Shown piece after piece: positions 38,322 through 46,188 of a DNA stretch of 64,000 nt. A program made the position numbers and the translations under genes. Source of the stretch: Clostridiales bacterium (GTDB lineage Bacteria > Bacillota > Clostridia > Oscillospirales > Oscillospiraceae); NCBI GenBank assembly GCA_004556965.1, contig SFFE01000004.1, forward strand, positions 1-64,000. The letters are read 5' to 3'. The stretch's first letter is position 1. Every line of letters starts with the position of its first letter. The notes beneath the pieces are model-generated. The model made no database searches. It was not told the origin of the DNA and saw only the letters and a program-made list of their open reading frames with translations.

Positions 38322-38358
38322 CAAAATACCCTGAATGTCGCATTCAGGGTATTTTTTG
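38322..38358 (+). terminator. Terminator 2 before ribD
   Basis: AAAATACCCTGAATG paired with CATTCAGGGTATTTT over a 3-base loop and then T, directly after terminator 1 and 21 bases before ribD. Two complete terminators in a row before the first gene is unusual. Confidence 0.88.
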
Positions 38359-38378
38359 TTTGGACTGGAGGTAAGCCT

Positions 38379-39485
38379 ATGACGGAAGTGGAGTATATGC
38401 GCATGGCGCTGGCACTTGCGGAAAAGGGCGCAGGCTTCGTGAATCCAAACCCGCTGGTGGGCGCGGTGATCGTCCGGGACGGTGCGGTGATCGGCCGGGG
38501 GTGGCACGAGCGCTACGGCGGCCTGCACGCTGAGCGCAACGCCTTAAAGCACTGCGGCTGGGACGCGCGCGGCGCGGCGCTCTACGTCACGCTCGAACCC
38601 TGCTGCCATTACGGAAAGACCCCGCCCTGCACGGAGGCCATTCTGGAAAGCGGCATCTCCCGCGTGGTGGTCGGGTGTCTTGACCCCAACCCGCTCGTGG
38701 CGGGCCAGGGCGTGGGGATCCTGCGGCAGGCGGGCGTGGAGGTCGTGACCGGCGTGCTGGAGGCGGAATGCCGGAGGCTGAATGAAATCTTCTTTCACTA
38801 CATCCGCACGAAAACGCCGTATGTCATCCTGAAATACGCCATGACCATGGACGGGAAGATTGCCACCTGCACGGGCGCTTCCCGCTGGATTACGGGCGAA
38901 GCGGCGCGCGAACATGTACACCAGACCCGAAACCGCTGCGCTGGCATTCTGGTCGGCGTCGGCACCGTGCTGGCGGACGATCCGCAGCTCACCTGCCGCA
39001 TCGAGGGCGGACGTAATCCGGTTCGCATCATCTGCGACTCTCATCTGCGTACGCCGGAGGCGGCCAACGTCGTCCGCACAGCGCGGGAGGTGCGCACCAT
39101 CCTCGCCACGAGCTGCACGGATGAAGCGCGGCTGCGCGTTTACACACAGCGCGGCTGCGAGGTGCTGCTTGTGCCGGAAGCGGACGGGCACTTGGACCTG
39201 CGCGCGCTGATGAAAACGCTCGGCGCGATGGGGATCGACAGCGTCCTGCTCGAGGGCGGCGCTGCGCTGAATTTCTCGGCGCTGCAAAGCGGCATTGTAC
39301 AGAAGGTGCAGGCCTATATCGCGCCGAAGCTCTTCGGCGGCGCGTCGGCCAAAAGCCCGGTCGGCGGCGCGGGAATTGCCGAGGTCGCGCAGTGCGTGCG
39401 GCTGAAAAACCCAAGCATCCAATGGTTTGGGGACGATATTCTGATTGAAAGCGAGGTGGACGGCACATGTTCACAGGAATCGTAG
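38379..39485 (+). CDS. ribD: Bifunctional riboflavin deaminase/reductase
   Basis: A 368-residue enzyme for steps 2 and 3 of riboflavin synthesis. The deaminase domain (about residues 1-145) has the zinc motif HAERNAL and PCCHYGKTPPC. The reductase domain (about 147-365) has the NADPH-binding VGVGTVLADDP and LLEGGAAL blocks. It is the first gene of the operon. Its last 19 bases overlap the start of ribE, so the two are translationally coupled. Confidence 0.97.
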   Translation: MTEVEYMRMALALAEKGAGFVNPNPLVGAVIVRDGAVIGRGWHERYGGLHAERNALKHCGWDARGAALYVTLEPCCHYGKTPPCTEAILESGISRVVVGCLDPNPLVAGQGVGILRQAGVEVVTGVLEAECRRLNEIFFHYIRTKTPYVILKYAMTMDGKIATCTGASRWITGEAAREHVHQTRNRCAGILVGVGTVLADDPQLTCRIEGGRNPVRIICDSHLRTPEAANVVRTAREVRTILATSCTDEARLRVYTQRGCEVLLVPEADGHLDLRALMKTLGAMGIDSVLLEGGAALNFSALQSGIVQKVQAYIAPKLFGGASAKSPVGGAGIAEVAQCVRLKNPSIQWFGDDILIESEVDGTCSQES

Positions 39486-40096
39486 AGGAAACCGGCGTCA
39501 TCCGCGCGGTACAGCGCGGCGCGAAGTCCGCGGTGCTGACCGTGGAAGCAAAAAAAGTGCTGGAGGACGTTCATGTTGGCGACAGCATCGCCACAAACGG
39601 CGTGTGCCTGACGGTGACGGCGGTGCGCGGCGGCTGCTTCACGGCGGACGTGATGAACGAGACGCTCCGGCGCTCGTCGCTCGGCAGCCTGACGCCCGGC
39701 AGCCGCGTGAATCTGGAGCGCGCCATGGCGGCAAACGGCCGCTTCGGCGGACACATCGTCTCCGGCCACATCGACGGCACCGGCACGGTCGTCTCCGTCC
39801 GGCGGGACGATATCGCCGTGTGGTACACCATCCGCACCACGCCGCAGCTCATGCGCTACATCGTCGAAAAGGGTTCCATCGCCATCGACGGCATCAGCCT
39901 CACGGTGGCGGCGGTGGAGACGGACCGCTTTTCCGTGTCCATCATCCCGCACACGGTGCAGGAGACGACGCTCGGCGAAAAGCGGCCGGGCGCGACGGTC
40001 AATCTGGAAAACGACATCATTGGAAAATATGTAGAAAAGCTGATGCAGAAGGACGGCGGCATGACGCCGGAATTTTTGGCACAGAACGGATTTTGA
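39467..40096 (+). CDS. ribE: Riboflavin synthase alpha chain
   Basis: A 209-residue enzyme that dismutates two lumazines to riboflavin. It starts with the family hallmark MFTGIVEETG. Two lumazine-binding halves are clear, with SIATNGVCLTV in the first (about residues 41-51) and SIAIDGISLTV in the second (about 137-147). The ATG at 39467 lies in the end of ribD. Length is normal. Confidence 0.97.
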   Translation: MFTGIVEETGVIRAVQRGAKSAVLTVEAKKVLEDVHVGDSIATNGVCLTVTAVRGGCFTADVMNETLRRSSLGSLTPGSRVNLERAMAANGRFGGHIVSGHIDGTGTVVSVRRDDIAVWYTIRTTPQLMRYIVEKGSIAIDGISLTVAAVETDRFSVSIIPHTVQETTLGEKRPGATVNLENDIIGKYVEKLMQKDGGMTPEFLAQNGF

Positions 40097-40112
40097 TTAG
40101 GAGGAACGAACC

Positions 40113-41315
40113 ATGTTTCAATACAGCACCATTGAAGAGGCGTTGGAAGAACTGCGACGGGGGCACATGATCCTCGCCACCGACGACCCGGACCGCGAGA
40201 ACGAGGGCGACCTCATCTGCGCGGCGGAGTTTGCGACGACGGAGAACATCAATTTCATGGCGACGCACGCGAAGGGGCTGATCTGTATGCCCATGTCGGA
40301 GGAATATGTGCAGAAGCTGCAGTTCCCGCAGATGGTGTCCCACAATTCGGATAACCATGAGACGGCGTTCACCGTGTCCATCGACCATGTGGAGACGACG
40401 ACGGGCATCTCGGCAGCCGAGCGCGGCTTCACGGCGCGCAAGGTGGTCGATCCGGAATCCCGCCCCGGCGACTTCCGGCGGCCGGGGCACATGTTCCCGC
40501 TGCTGGCGCGCAAAAACGGCGTGCTGGAGCGCGAGGGCCACACGGAGGCCACGGTCGATCTGCTGCGGCTGGCCGGACTGAAGGAGTGCGGCCTCTGCTG
40601 TGAGATCATGCGCGAGGACGGTACCATGATGCGCGCGACGGAGCTGCAGCAAAAGGCGCAGGAGTGGGGAATGAAGTTCGTCACGATCAAAGACCTGAAA
40701 AGCTACCGCAAGCGGCATGAAAAGCTGGTCGAGTGCGTGGCAAGCCCGGAGCTGCCCACGGCGTACGGGTCTTTCCGTGCCTACGGCTACCGGAACCTGC
40801 TCAACGGCGAGCACCACGTTGCGCTCGTCAAAGGCGACATCGGCGACGGCGAGAACGTCCTCTGCCGCGTGCATTCCGAATGCCTGACCGGCGACGTGTT
40901 CCACTCCCTGCGCTGCGACTGCGGCGAGCAGCTCCACACCGCCATGCGCATGATCGAGCGGGAGGGGCGCGGCATTTTGCTGTACATGCGGCAGGAGGGG
41001 CGCGGCATCGGCCTGCTCAACAAGCTCCGCGCGTACGAACTGCAGGCCGGCGGTCTGGACACGGTCGAGGCGAATCTCGCGCTCGGCTTCGAAAAGGATA
41101 TGCGCGAGTACTACATCGGCGCGCAGATTCTGCGCGATCTCGGCGTGCACACGATGCGCCTGCTCACGAACAACCCCGACAAGGTGTACCAGCTCTCCGA
41201 CTTCGGCATTGAGATCCTCAAGCGCGTGCCGATCGAGATTGCGCCCAACGAATTTGACATGGCATATCTGCGCACCAAGCAGCTCAAGATGGGCCATCTT
41301 CTGAATGTAAAGTAA
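40113..41315 (+). CDS. ribBA: 3,4-dihydroxy-2-butanone-4-phosphate synthase / GTP cyclohydrolase II
   Basis: A 400-residue fusion giving both precursors of lumazine. The RibB part (about 1-200) has DDPDRENEGDLICAAE, with the acidic metal and substrate residues, and RRPGHMFPL. The RibA part (about 205-400) has the zinc motif CLTGDVFHSLRCDCG and the GTP-binding RMIEREGRGILLYMRQEGRG. The start ATG 40113 has TAGGAGGAA upstream, and the gene follows ribE by 16 bases. Both active sites look intact. Confidence 0.97.
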   Translation: MFQYSTIEEALEELRRGHMILATDDPDRENEGDLICAAEFATTENINFMATHAKGLICMPMSEEYVQKLQFPQMVSHNSDNHETAFTVSIDHVETTTGISAAERGFTARKVVDPESRPGDFRRPGHMFPLLARKNGVLEREGHTEATVDLLRLAGLKECGLCCEIMREDGTMMRATELQQKAQEWGMKFVTIKDLKSYRKRHEKLVECVASPELPTAYGSFRAYGYRNLLNGEHHVALVKGDIGDGENVLCRVHSECLTGDVFHSLRCDCGEQLHTAMRMIEREGRGILLYMRQEGRGIGLLNKLRAYELQAGGLDTVEANLALGFEKDMREYYIGAQILRDLGVHTMRLLTNNPDKVYQLSDFGIEILKRVPIEIAPNEFDMAYLRTKQLKMGHLLNVK

Positions 41316-41337
41316 AATCAAAAAGGAGGATACAATC

Positions 41338-41802
41338 ATGAAGGTTTATGAAGGCAAGCTCGTTTCCAAAGACATCAAGATCGGCATCGTCGCCGCGCGA
41401 TTCAATGAATTCATTACGTCCAAGCTCCTCGGCGGTGCGGTGGACGCGCTCAACCGCCACGAGATTCCGGAGGAAAACATCGAGGTCGCATGGGTGCCCG
41501 GCGCGTTTGAGATTCCGCTCATCGCCTCGAAGATGGCCAAGAGCGGCCGGTACGACGCGGTCATCTGCCTCGGCGCCGTGATCCGCGGCAGCACGAGCCA
41601 CTACGACTATGTGTGCAGCGAGGTCTCCAAGGGCATTGCCAGCGTCTCGCTTGCAAGCGACGTTCCCGTCATGTTTGGCGTGCTCACGACGGACACCATC
41701 GAGCAGGCCATCGAGCGCGCGGGCACCAAGGCCGGCAACAAGGGCTTTGACTGCGCGGTCGGCGCGATCGAGATGGTCAACCTCATCCGCGAGCTGGGAT
41801 AA
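41338..41802 (+). CDS. ribH: 6,7-dimethyl-8-ribityllumazine synthase
   Basis: A 154-residue subunit of the lumazine synthase shell. It has ARFNEFIT at the N-terminus, WVPGAFEIP (about residues 57-65) and the GAVIRGSTSHYDYV block with catalytic His. AAGGAGGA precedes ATG 41338. The stop TAA shares its last base with the ATG of the HAD gene, so the pair is coupled. Confidence 0.97.
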   Translation: MKVYEGKLVSKDIKIGIVAARFNEFITSKLLGGAVDALNRHEIPEENIEVAWVPGAFEIPLIASKMAKSGRYDAVICLGAVIRGSTSHYDYVCSEVSKGIASVSLASDVPVMFGVLTTDTIEQAIERAGTKAGNKGFDCAVGAIEMVNLIRELG

Positions 41803-42446
41803 TGCATCTGCTGTTTGATTACGACGGCACGCTGCACGAGACGATGCGGATCTACGGCCCGGCCTTCCGGATGGCGTGCGAGGATCTGGCCGCGCGCGGG
41901 CTGATCGAACCGCGGCACGACTCCGACGCGGAGATCGCCGCGTGGCTGGGCTTTTCCACGCCGGAGATGTGGAGGCGGTTCCTGCCGGAGCTGCCGCAGC
42001 CGGAAAAGGAGCGCAGCAGCCGCATGATCGGCGGCGAGATGCTGCGCCTCGTCCGCGCGGGGCAGGCGGCGCTCTATCCGCAGGCGGAGGCGACACTCGC
42101 GGCGCTGAAAGCGCGGGGCCATACCCTGATTTTGCTCAGCAACTGCCGCCGCGCATATCTGCAGGCGCATGTGCAGACGTTTGGCCTTGACCGCTTTTTC
42201 ACCGCATGCTACTGCTGCGAGGAATTCGGCGACATTCCGAAGTATGACAGCTTCCCGAAGATCCGCGCGCGCTGGCCGGGCGATTATGTTGTCATCGGCG
42301 ACCGCTTTTTCGATCTGGAGGTTGCGGTGCGGCACGATCTGCCGTCCGTCGGCTGCCTGTACGGCTATGGAAGCGCGGAGGAGCTATCCGCCGCAACGTA
42401 CCGGATCACGTCCCTGCCGGAACTGCTGACGATGCCGTTTGTCTGA
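41802..42446 (+). CDS. HAD-family phosphatase in the riboflavin operon
   Basis: A 214-residue HAD hydrolase. Motif I is DYDGTL with nucleophile Asp6 and acid/base Asp8; motif II is LLSNC; a lysine follows in IPKYDSFPK; motif IV is GDRFFD. A helical cap lies between I and II. It is coupled to ribH by a one-base overlap and is the last gene of the operon. Riboflavin synthesis needs a phosphatase for 5-amino-6-(5-phosphoribitylamino)uracil, and the known ones in other bacteria are HAD enzymes. This gene is a good candidate by position, not by specific motif. Confidence 0.8.
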   Translation: MHLLFDYDGTLHETMRIYGPAFRMACEDLAARGLIEPRHDSDAEIAAWLGFSTPEMWRRFLPELPQPEKERSSRMIGGEMLRLVRAGQAALYPQAEATLAALKARGHTLILLSNCRRAYLQAHVQTFGLDRFFTACYCCEEFGDIPKYDSFPKIRARWPGDYVVIGDRFFDLEVAVRHDLPSVGCLYGYGSAEELSAATYRITSLPELLTMPFV

Positions 42447-42452
42447 ATACAC

Positions 42453-42490
42453 AACCAGCCGCCCGCCGGAATCCCGGCGGGCGGCTGTGC
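42453..42490. terminator. GC-rich hairpin ending the rib operon
   Basis: CACAGCCGCCCGCCGGGA-type stem (ACAACCAGCCGCCCGCCGG with CCGGCGGGCGGCTGTG) between the convergent HAD and SSB-like genes; there is no clear T-run. Confidence 0.6.
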
Positions 42491-42491
42491 G

Positions 42492-43112
42492 CTATGTAGC
42501 GTCTGATATCCGCTCCAGATCGACGACGGAGATCTCAAACGCGGTCTTTTCCACCGTCTCGCCGTCGAGCACTTTGAGATAGGTGCGGCTCTGCAGCCGC
42601 CCTTCCAGCGAGACGACCGTTCCGACCGGCCAGAGTGCGGATTCCCGCGCGCGCTGTCCCCAGGCGATACACGGCAGATAATCGCTGCGGCCGTACCGCC
42701 GGTTCACGGCCAGCATCAAATCGCAGATGTCGCGTCCCATCGGCGTGGTGCGCAGCGTGGGCGGCTTGCAGATCGTTCCGGTCAGGAGCACGGTGTTGTG
42801 ATCGCTCTCGTCGTCGCACGGGGTGATGGAGCGTGCAAACACGGTGATGACGAGCTTTGCGCCCTCGCCGCGCTTGTTGTTGAACGAGCGCACGTCACCC
42901 ACGACGCACAGCCGCGCCGCATCCTCCGGGACGGTCTGCTGCAGCAGGCGCTCGCGTACGATGATGTTGATCCGGTCGATCGCGCCGGACAGGCGCTGCG
43001 TCTCCAGCGGGAAGCGATAAAATCGCTCTTTTCGGTTTTCGTGTGAAAACTGCGGCGGCGCGGAGAGCGTGCCGCAAAGCTCCGCGTAGTTGGTGGTTTC
43101 CAGTTCGTCCAT
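42492..43112 (-). CDS. Single-stranded-DNA-binding protein with two OB folds
   Basis: A 206-residue protein made of two OB-type halves. The second half (about 105-200) has the SSB-like VLLTGTICKPPTLRTTPMGR, SDYLPCIAWGQRA and VSLEGRLQSRTY. The first (about 8-100) has a weaker version of the same (AELCGTLSAPPQF then FYRFPLETQRL). It lacks the acidic DDDIPF-like tail of the main Ssb. It is therefore probably a secondary or primosomal SSB. It is divergent from deoC. Confidence 0.82.
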   Translation of the reverse strand: MDELETTNYAELCGTLSAPPQFSHENRKERFYRFPLETQRLSGAIDRINIIVRERLLQQTVPEDAARLCVVGDVRSFNNKRGEGAKLVITVFARSITPCDDESDHNTVLLTGTICKPPTLRTTPMGRDICDLMLAVNRRYGRSDYLPCIAWGQRARESALWPVGTVVSLEGRLQSRTYLKVLDGETVEKTAFEISVVDLERISDAT

Positions 43113-43172
43113 GTGTTACACCTCTCTTGTTCGGTAACACAGCCTATTCGGCGCGGCTGAAAAATATGCGTC

Positions 43173-43201
43173 TTGTAGAATCCGCCGGGAGGCGGTATAA
43201 T
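43173..43201 (+). promoter_or_regulatory. Promoter of deoC
   Basis: TTGTAG (43173-43178), 17 bases, TATAAT (43196-43201), 33 bases before the deoC start. Confidence 0.65.
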
Positions 43202-43234
43202 AAAAACACAATCAGAGAAAGGACGATTTATCAT

Positions 43235-43906
43235 ATGGAACTCAAAGAAATTCTGGCGCGTTGCGACCATACCCTGCTGCGCGTGGACGCGACGGCTGCC
43301 GAGATCCGCGCGCTGTGTGACCAGGGCATCCGCTACGGCTGCGCCTCCGTCTGCATCCCGCCGTGCCATGTGGCGGGCGCGAAGCAGTATGTGGGCGACC
43401 GTCTGGCCATCTGCACCGTTATCGGCTTCCCGAACGGCTACAACACCTCCGCCGTCAAGGCGTATGAGGCTGCGGAAGCCATCCGCAACGGCGCGGACGA
43501 GGTGGACATGGTCGTCAACCTTGCTATGGTCAAGGATGGCTGCTGGGCGGACGTGGCAGAGGACATCCACGCTGTGCGCGAGGCCAGCCGCGGCAAGGTG
43601 CTCAAGGTCATCATCGAGTGCTGCCTGCTGACGGACGAGGAAAAGCGCCGGCTCTGCCGCATCGTGTCCGACTCCGGCGCGGATTATATCAAGACCTCGA
43701 CCGGCTTCTCCACAGGCGGCGCGACGAAGGAAGATGTGGCGCTGCTGCGCGAATGCTGCGACGCGCACGTGAAGGTCAAGGCTGCGGGCGGCATCGCCAG
43801 TCTGGAGGACGCCGAGGACTTCATCCGTCTGGGTGCGGACCGGCTCGGCACCAGCCGCATCGTGAAGATCGCCATGGCGGAGGAAGTGCCGCCGGAGACA
43901 TACTGA
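43235..43906 (+). CDS. deoC: Deoxyribose-phosphate aldolase
   Basis: A 223-residue TIM-barrel aldolase that splits 2-deoxyribose 5-phosphate to acetaldehyde and glyceraldehyde 3-phosphate. The Schiff-base Lys lies in IKTSTGF (about residues 152-158), and the second Lys in KVKAAGGI (about 182-189). The N-terminal CDHTLL is also typical. ATG 43235 follows AGAAAGGA. It is coupled to the next gene by an ATGA-like overlap at 43904-43908. Confidence 0.96.
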   Translation: MELKEILARCDHTLLRVDATAAEIRALCDQGIRYGCASVCIPPCHVAGAKQYVGDRLAICTVIGFPNGYNTSAVKAYEAAEAIRNGADEVDMVVNLAMVKDGCWADVAEDIHAVREASRGKVLKVIIECCLLTDEEKRRLCRIVSDSGADYIKTSTGFSTGGATKEDVALLRECCDAHVKVKAAGGIASLEDAEDFIRLGADRLGTSRIVKIAMAEEVPPETY

Positions 43907-44259
43907 TGGACGACCGGAATCGCCGCCGCGTGACCTACCGGCCAAGCCGGGTCGGCGGCGTCGTGAGCCTGATTTTTGGACTTGTATTTGTGGCTGTCGG
44001 CATTTTCGTCGTTATTCCGCAGGCGGGCTGGTTCGGGATCGTGTGGACGGCGCTGGCCGCTGTCATTACCGTGGCGAACGTCTATGCGGCGTTCGGCGGG
44101 AAGTACGGCCGCTCGCAGATCGAGATCGAGGACGACGATGCACCGCACAAAAGCGACGCACAGGCGCGTCTGGAAGAGCTGCGCACGCTGTATGACCAGC
44201 GGCTCATCACAGAAGAAGAGTACGAGAAAAAGCGCGCCGAGATCATCGAGCGGCTCTGA
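43906..44259 (+). CDS. Small membrane protein with SHOCT domain
   Basis: A 117-residue protein with two membrane segments (about 17-37 and 42-62) and a C-terminal SHOCT helix pair (ARLEELRTLYDQRLITEEEYEKKRAEIIERL in two parts, about 87-117). SHOCT domains are short oligomerisation modules. The start overlaps the deoC stop by one base, so the two are cotranslated; no link to deoxyribose is known. Confidence 0.82.
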   Translation: MDDRNRRRVTYRPSRVGGVVSLIFGLVFVAVGIFVVIPQAGWFGIVWTALAAVITVANVYAAFGGKYGRSQIEIEDDDAPHKSDAQARLEELRTLYDQRLITEEEYEKKRAEIIERL

Positions 44260-44638
44260 GCCGGCCAAACACGCCGTGGATCTGCCGCCCCAGCCACACG
44301 CCGGGGATGGAGAGCAGAAACCACAGCAGCGTGTATTCCGGGCAGATCTGCCCGAGCACGTTCAGCGGGCGCGTGGAGTAGTCCCAGACATTCCAGCCCA
44401 GCCGCACGTTGACCAGCAGCCCGGTGAGGTATTCCACGGTCGTGACCTCCGCCGCGCAGAGCGTCCAACGGCGCGGCAGCATGGTCTTGCGGCTGCCCGC
44501 CGTGAGATACATCAGCTCCGCGCATACGCCGCCGCACAGCAGCATCGTCCAGTGCGTGTGTCCGCGCCAGAGCAGCTCCAGCGCGCCGTAGCTTAAGCCC
44601 CCGGCGAGAAAAACGCCGCCGTATTCCAGCAAAACCAT
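44243..44638 (-). CDS. Putative type IV ABC-transporter membrane protein (CmpB-like)
   Basis: A 131-residue protein with four hydrophobic segments. The segment LGWNVWDYSTRPLNVLGQIC (about residues 80-99) is the hallmark of the CmpB-like family (ABC_trans_CmpB), whose function is unknown. Its end overlaps the end of the convergent SHOCT gene by 17 bases. It has no ABC ATPase neighbour here. Confidence 0.75.
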   Translation of the reverse strand: MVLLEYGGVFLAGGLSYGALELLWRGHTHWTMLLCGGVCAELMYLTAGSRKTMLPRRWTLCAAEVTTVEYLTGLLVNVRLGWNVWDYSTRPLNVLGQICPEYTLLWFLLSIPGVWLGRQIHGVFGRLRAAR

Positions 44639-44838
44639 TGCATTCGCCTCCGCGGGGAGTATGCCCAGCCGAGCGGCGGATCATTCCGGCGAAAAACTTC
44701 ACGCGACTTTGCAGTGCGCCACGAAAACAGGCAAATGTGGAGATGCGCGTGAAGTTTTGTGCATCATTTCCGGTTGCCCCGAAGGGGCGAGGAAATGGCA
44801 CATTTTCATTTTGCTATGTTTTTTGCATAGCAAAACAC

Positions 44839-44867
44839 TTGACACAAGGCGCTTGGCCTGTTATAGT
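44839..44867 (+). promoter_or_regulatory. Promoter of infC-rpmI-rplT
   Basis: TTGACA 44839-44844, 17 bases, TATAGT 44862-44867. The transcript would carry a leader of about 170 bases before infC. Confidence 0.88.
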
Positions 44868-44983
44868 AAGAAAGCTGAAAACAAAGTGGGCGCGGCATGG
44901 CCGCAGCCTCACCCGGCCGCACAGGCGGTCCGCGGTCAATAAAACCCGTCCCCCGACCGATGGGGTACGTATGAGTGTTTTAT

Positions 44984-45022
44984 GCGCGGATGGCTTTTGG
45001 CATCCGCGTTTTTTCGTTTTTT
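44984..45022 (+). terminator. Attenuator-type terminator in the infC leader
   Basis: CGCGGATG paired with CATCCGCG over CTTTTGG, followed by TTTTTT, C, G and a second T-run. It stands 24 bases before the infC start. In Firmicutes this operon is controlled by L20 through premature termination in the leader; this hairpin is the likely switch. Confidence 0.78.
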
Positions 45023-45046
45023 GGAGCAAAATGGAGGTGTGTTCCT

Positions 45047-45577
45047 ATCGCAACAACGAACTATCAGATCAATGATGAAATCCGCGACAAGGAAGTCCGC
45101 GTCATCGGAGAAGACGGCGCACAGCTTGGCATTATGTCCTCTGCTGCCGCGCTGGAGATCGCCGAGGAGAAGGATCTCGACCTTGTGAAGATCGCGCCGG
45201 GCTCCAATCCGCCGGTCTGCAAGATTATGGACTACGGCAAGTACCGTTTTGAGCAGGCCAAGCGCGAGAAGGAAGCCAAGAAGAACCAGCATGTCATCGA
45301 GGTGAAGGAAATCCGCATGTCTCCCGGCATCGGCGAGAATGATTTCAACACCAAGCTGAAAAACGGCCAGAAATTCCTGCGCGACGGTGACCGCGTCAAG
45401 GTGACGATTCGCTTCCGCGGCAGGGAAATGGCGCACACCAACATCGGCGAGGCGCTTTTGCGCGATTTTGCCGCCAAGTGTGCGGAAATTGCCAATCTCG
45501 ATAAGCAGCCCAAGCTGGAGGGGCGGAATATGTCCATGTTCCTGTCGCCGAAGCCGCAGGGTACCAATAAAAAGTAA
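45047..45577 (+). CDS. infC: Translation initiation factor IF-3, AUC start codon
   Basis: A 176-residue IF-3. The N-domain begins ATTNYQINDEIRDKEVRVIG; the linker and C-domain carry KEIRMSPGIGENDF and VKVTIRFRGREM. Homology starts at codon ATC 45047, with GGAGGT at 45033-45038 exactly 8 bases upstream and no ATG, GTG or TTG in frame that makes sense. IF-3 genes elsewhere use AUU so that IF-3 can reject its own start and regulate itself. Here AUC serves the same purpose. An in-frame ATG at 44975 would place the start before the attenuator hairpin. Confidence 0.95.
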   Translation: MATTNYQINDEIRDKEVRVIGEDGAQLGIMSSAAALEIAEEKDLDLVKIAPGSNPPVCKIMDYGKYRFEQAKREKEAKKNQHVIEVKEIRMSPGIGENDFNTKLKNGQKFLRDGDRVKVTIRFRGREMAHTNIGEALLRDFAAKCAEIANLDKQPKLEGRNMSMFLSPKPQGTNKK

Positions 45578-45602
45578 GCAAACCAAGGAAGGAGAAAATA
45601 CA

Positions 45603-45800
45603 ATGCCCAAACTGAAATCTCACAGTGGTGCGAAGAAGAGATTCAATCTCACCAAGAATGGCAAAGTCAAGCGCGCCCATGCGTTCAAGAGCCACATCCT
45701 GACCAAGAAGGATACCAAGCGCTGCCGTCGTCTGCGCTCCACCACGTATGCGGATACGACCAACGAAGCAACCATCCGGAAAATGATTCCTTATAAATAA
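45603..45800 (+). CDS. rpmI: 50S ribosomal protein L35
   Basis: A 65-residue basic protein with the typical MPKLKSHSGAKKRF start and the HILTKKDTKRCRRLR core. It lies between infC and rplT with AAGGAGAAA before ATG 45603. The order is the universal infC-rpmI-rplT. Confidence 0.97.
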   Translation: MPKLKSHSGAKKRFNLTKNGKVKRAHAFKSHILTKKDTKRCRRLRSTTYADTTNEATIRKMIPYK

Positions 45801-45831
45801 GGATTGACCGCAGAAATAGGAGGATACAACC

Positions 45832-46188
45832 ATGGCAAGAGTCAAAGGCGCGATGATGACGCGCAAGCATAGAAATAAGATCCTCGGTCTGGCCAAGGGC
45901 TATTGGGGCAACAAGTCCCGCCACTATAAGATGGCCAACCAGCAGGTGATGAAGTCCGGCCGCTACGCTTACGTCGGCCGCAAGCAGAAGAAGAGAGATT
46001 TCCGCCAGCTCTGGATCACCCGCATCAGCGCCGGCTGCAAGATGAACGGCATGAACTACTCCACCTTCATGCACGGCCTGAAGCTCGCGGGCATCGACAT
46101 GAACCGCAAGATGCTGTCTGAGACCGCGATCCACGACCCCGCCGCGTTCACCGCTCTGTGCGAGCAGGCGAAGGCAGCCCTGAACTGA
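45832..46188 (+). CDS. rplT: 50S ribosomal protein L20
   Basis: A 118-residue rRNA-binding protein needed early in 50S assembly, and the likely repressor of this operon. It has MARVKGAMMTRKHRNKIL and the basic N-terminal extension, then RDFRQLWITRISAG. AGGAGG precedes ATG 45832. A terminator follows at once. Confidence 0.97.
   Translation: MARVKGAMMTRKHRNKILGLAKGYWGNKSRHYKMANQQVMKSGRYAYVGRKQKKRDFRQLWITRISAGCKMNGMNYSTFMHGLKLAGIDMNRKMLSETAIHDPAAFTALCEQAKAALN

Larger units (their letters stand above)
44639..45046. other. 408-base region: three inverted repeats and the infC leader
   Basis: Stretch without a gene. It holds a 13-bp perfect inverted repeat AAAACTTCACGCG/CGCGTGAAGTTTT (44693-44705, 44746-44758), CATTTCC/GGAAATG with an inner GCCCC/GGGGC stem (44765-44797), and TTTTGCTATG/CATAGCAAAA (44809-44818, 44826-44835). 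The infC promoter and the infC leader with its attenuator hairpin follow. Confidence 0.7.

Noticed and set aside
44975..45046. Upstream ATG start for infC
   Set aside because: It would begin translation inside the attenuator hairpin; homology and a well-spaced ribosome site point to ATC 45047.
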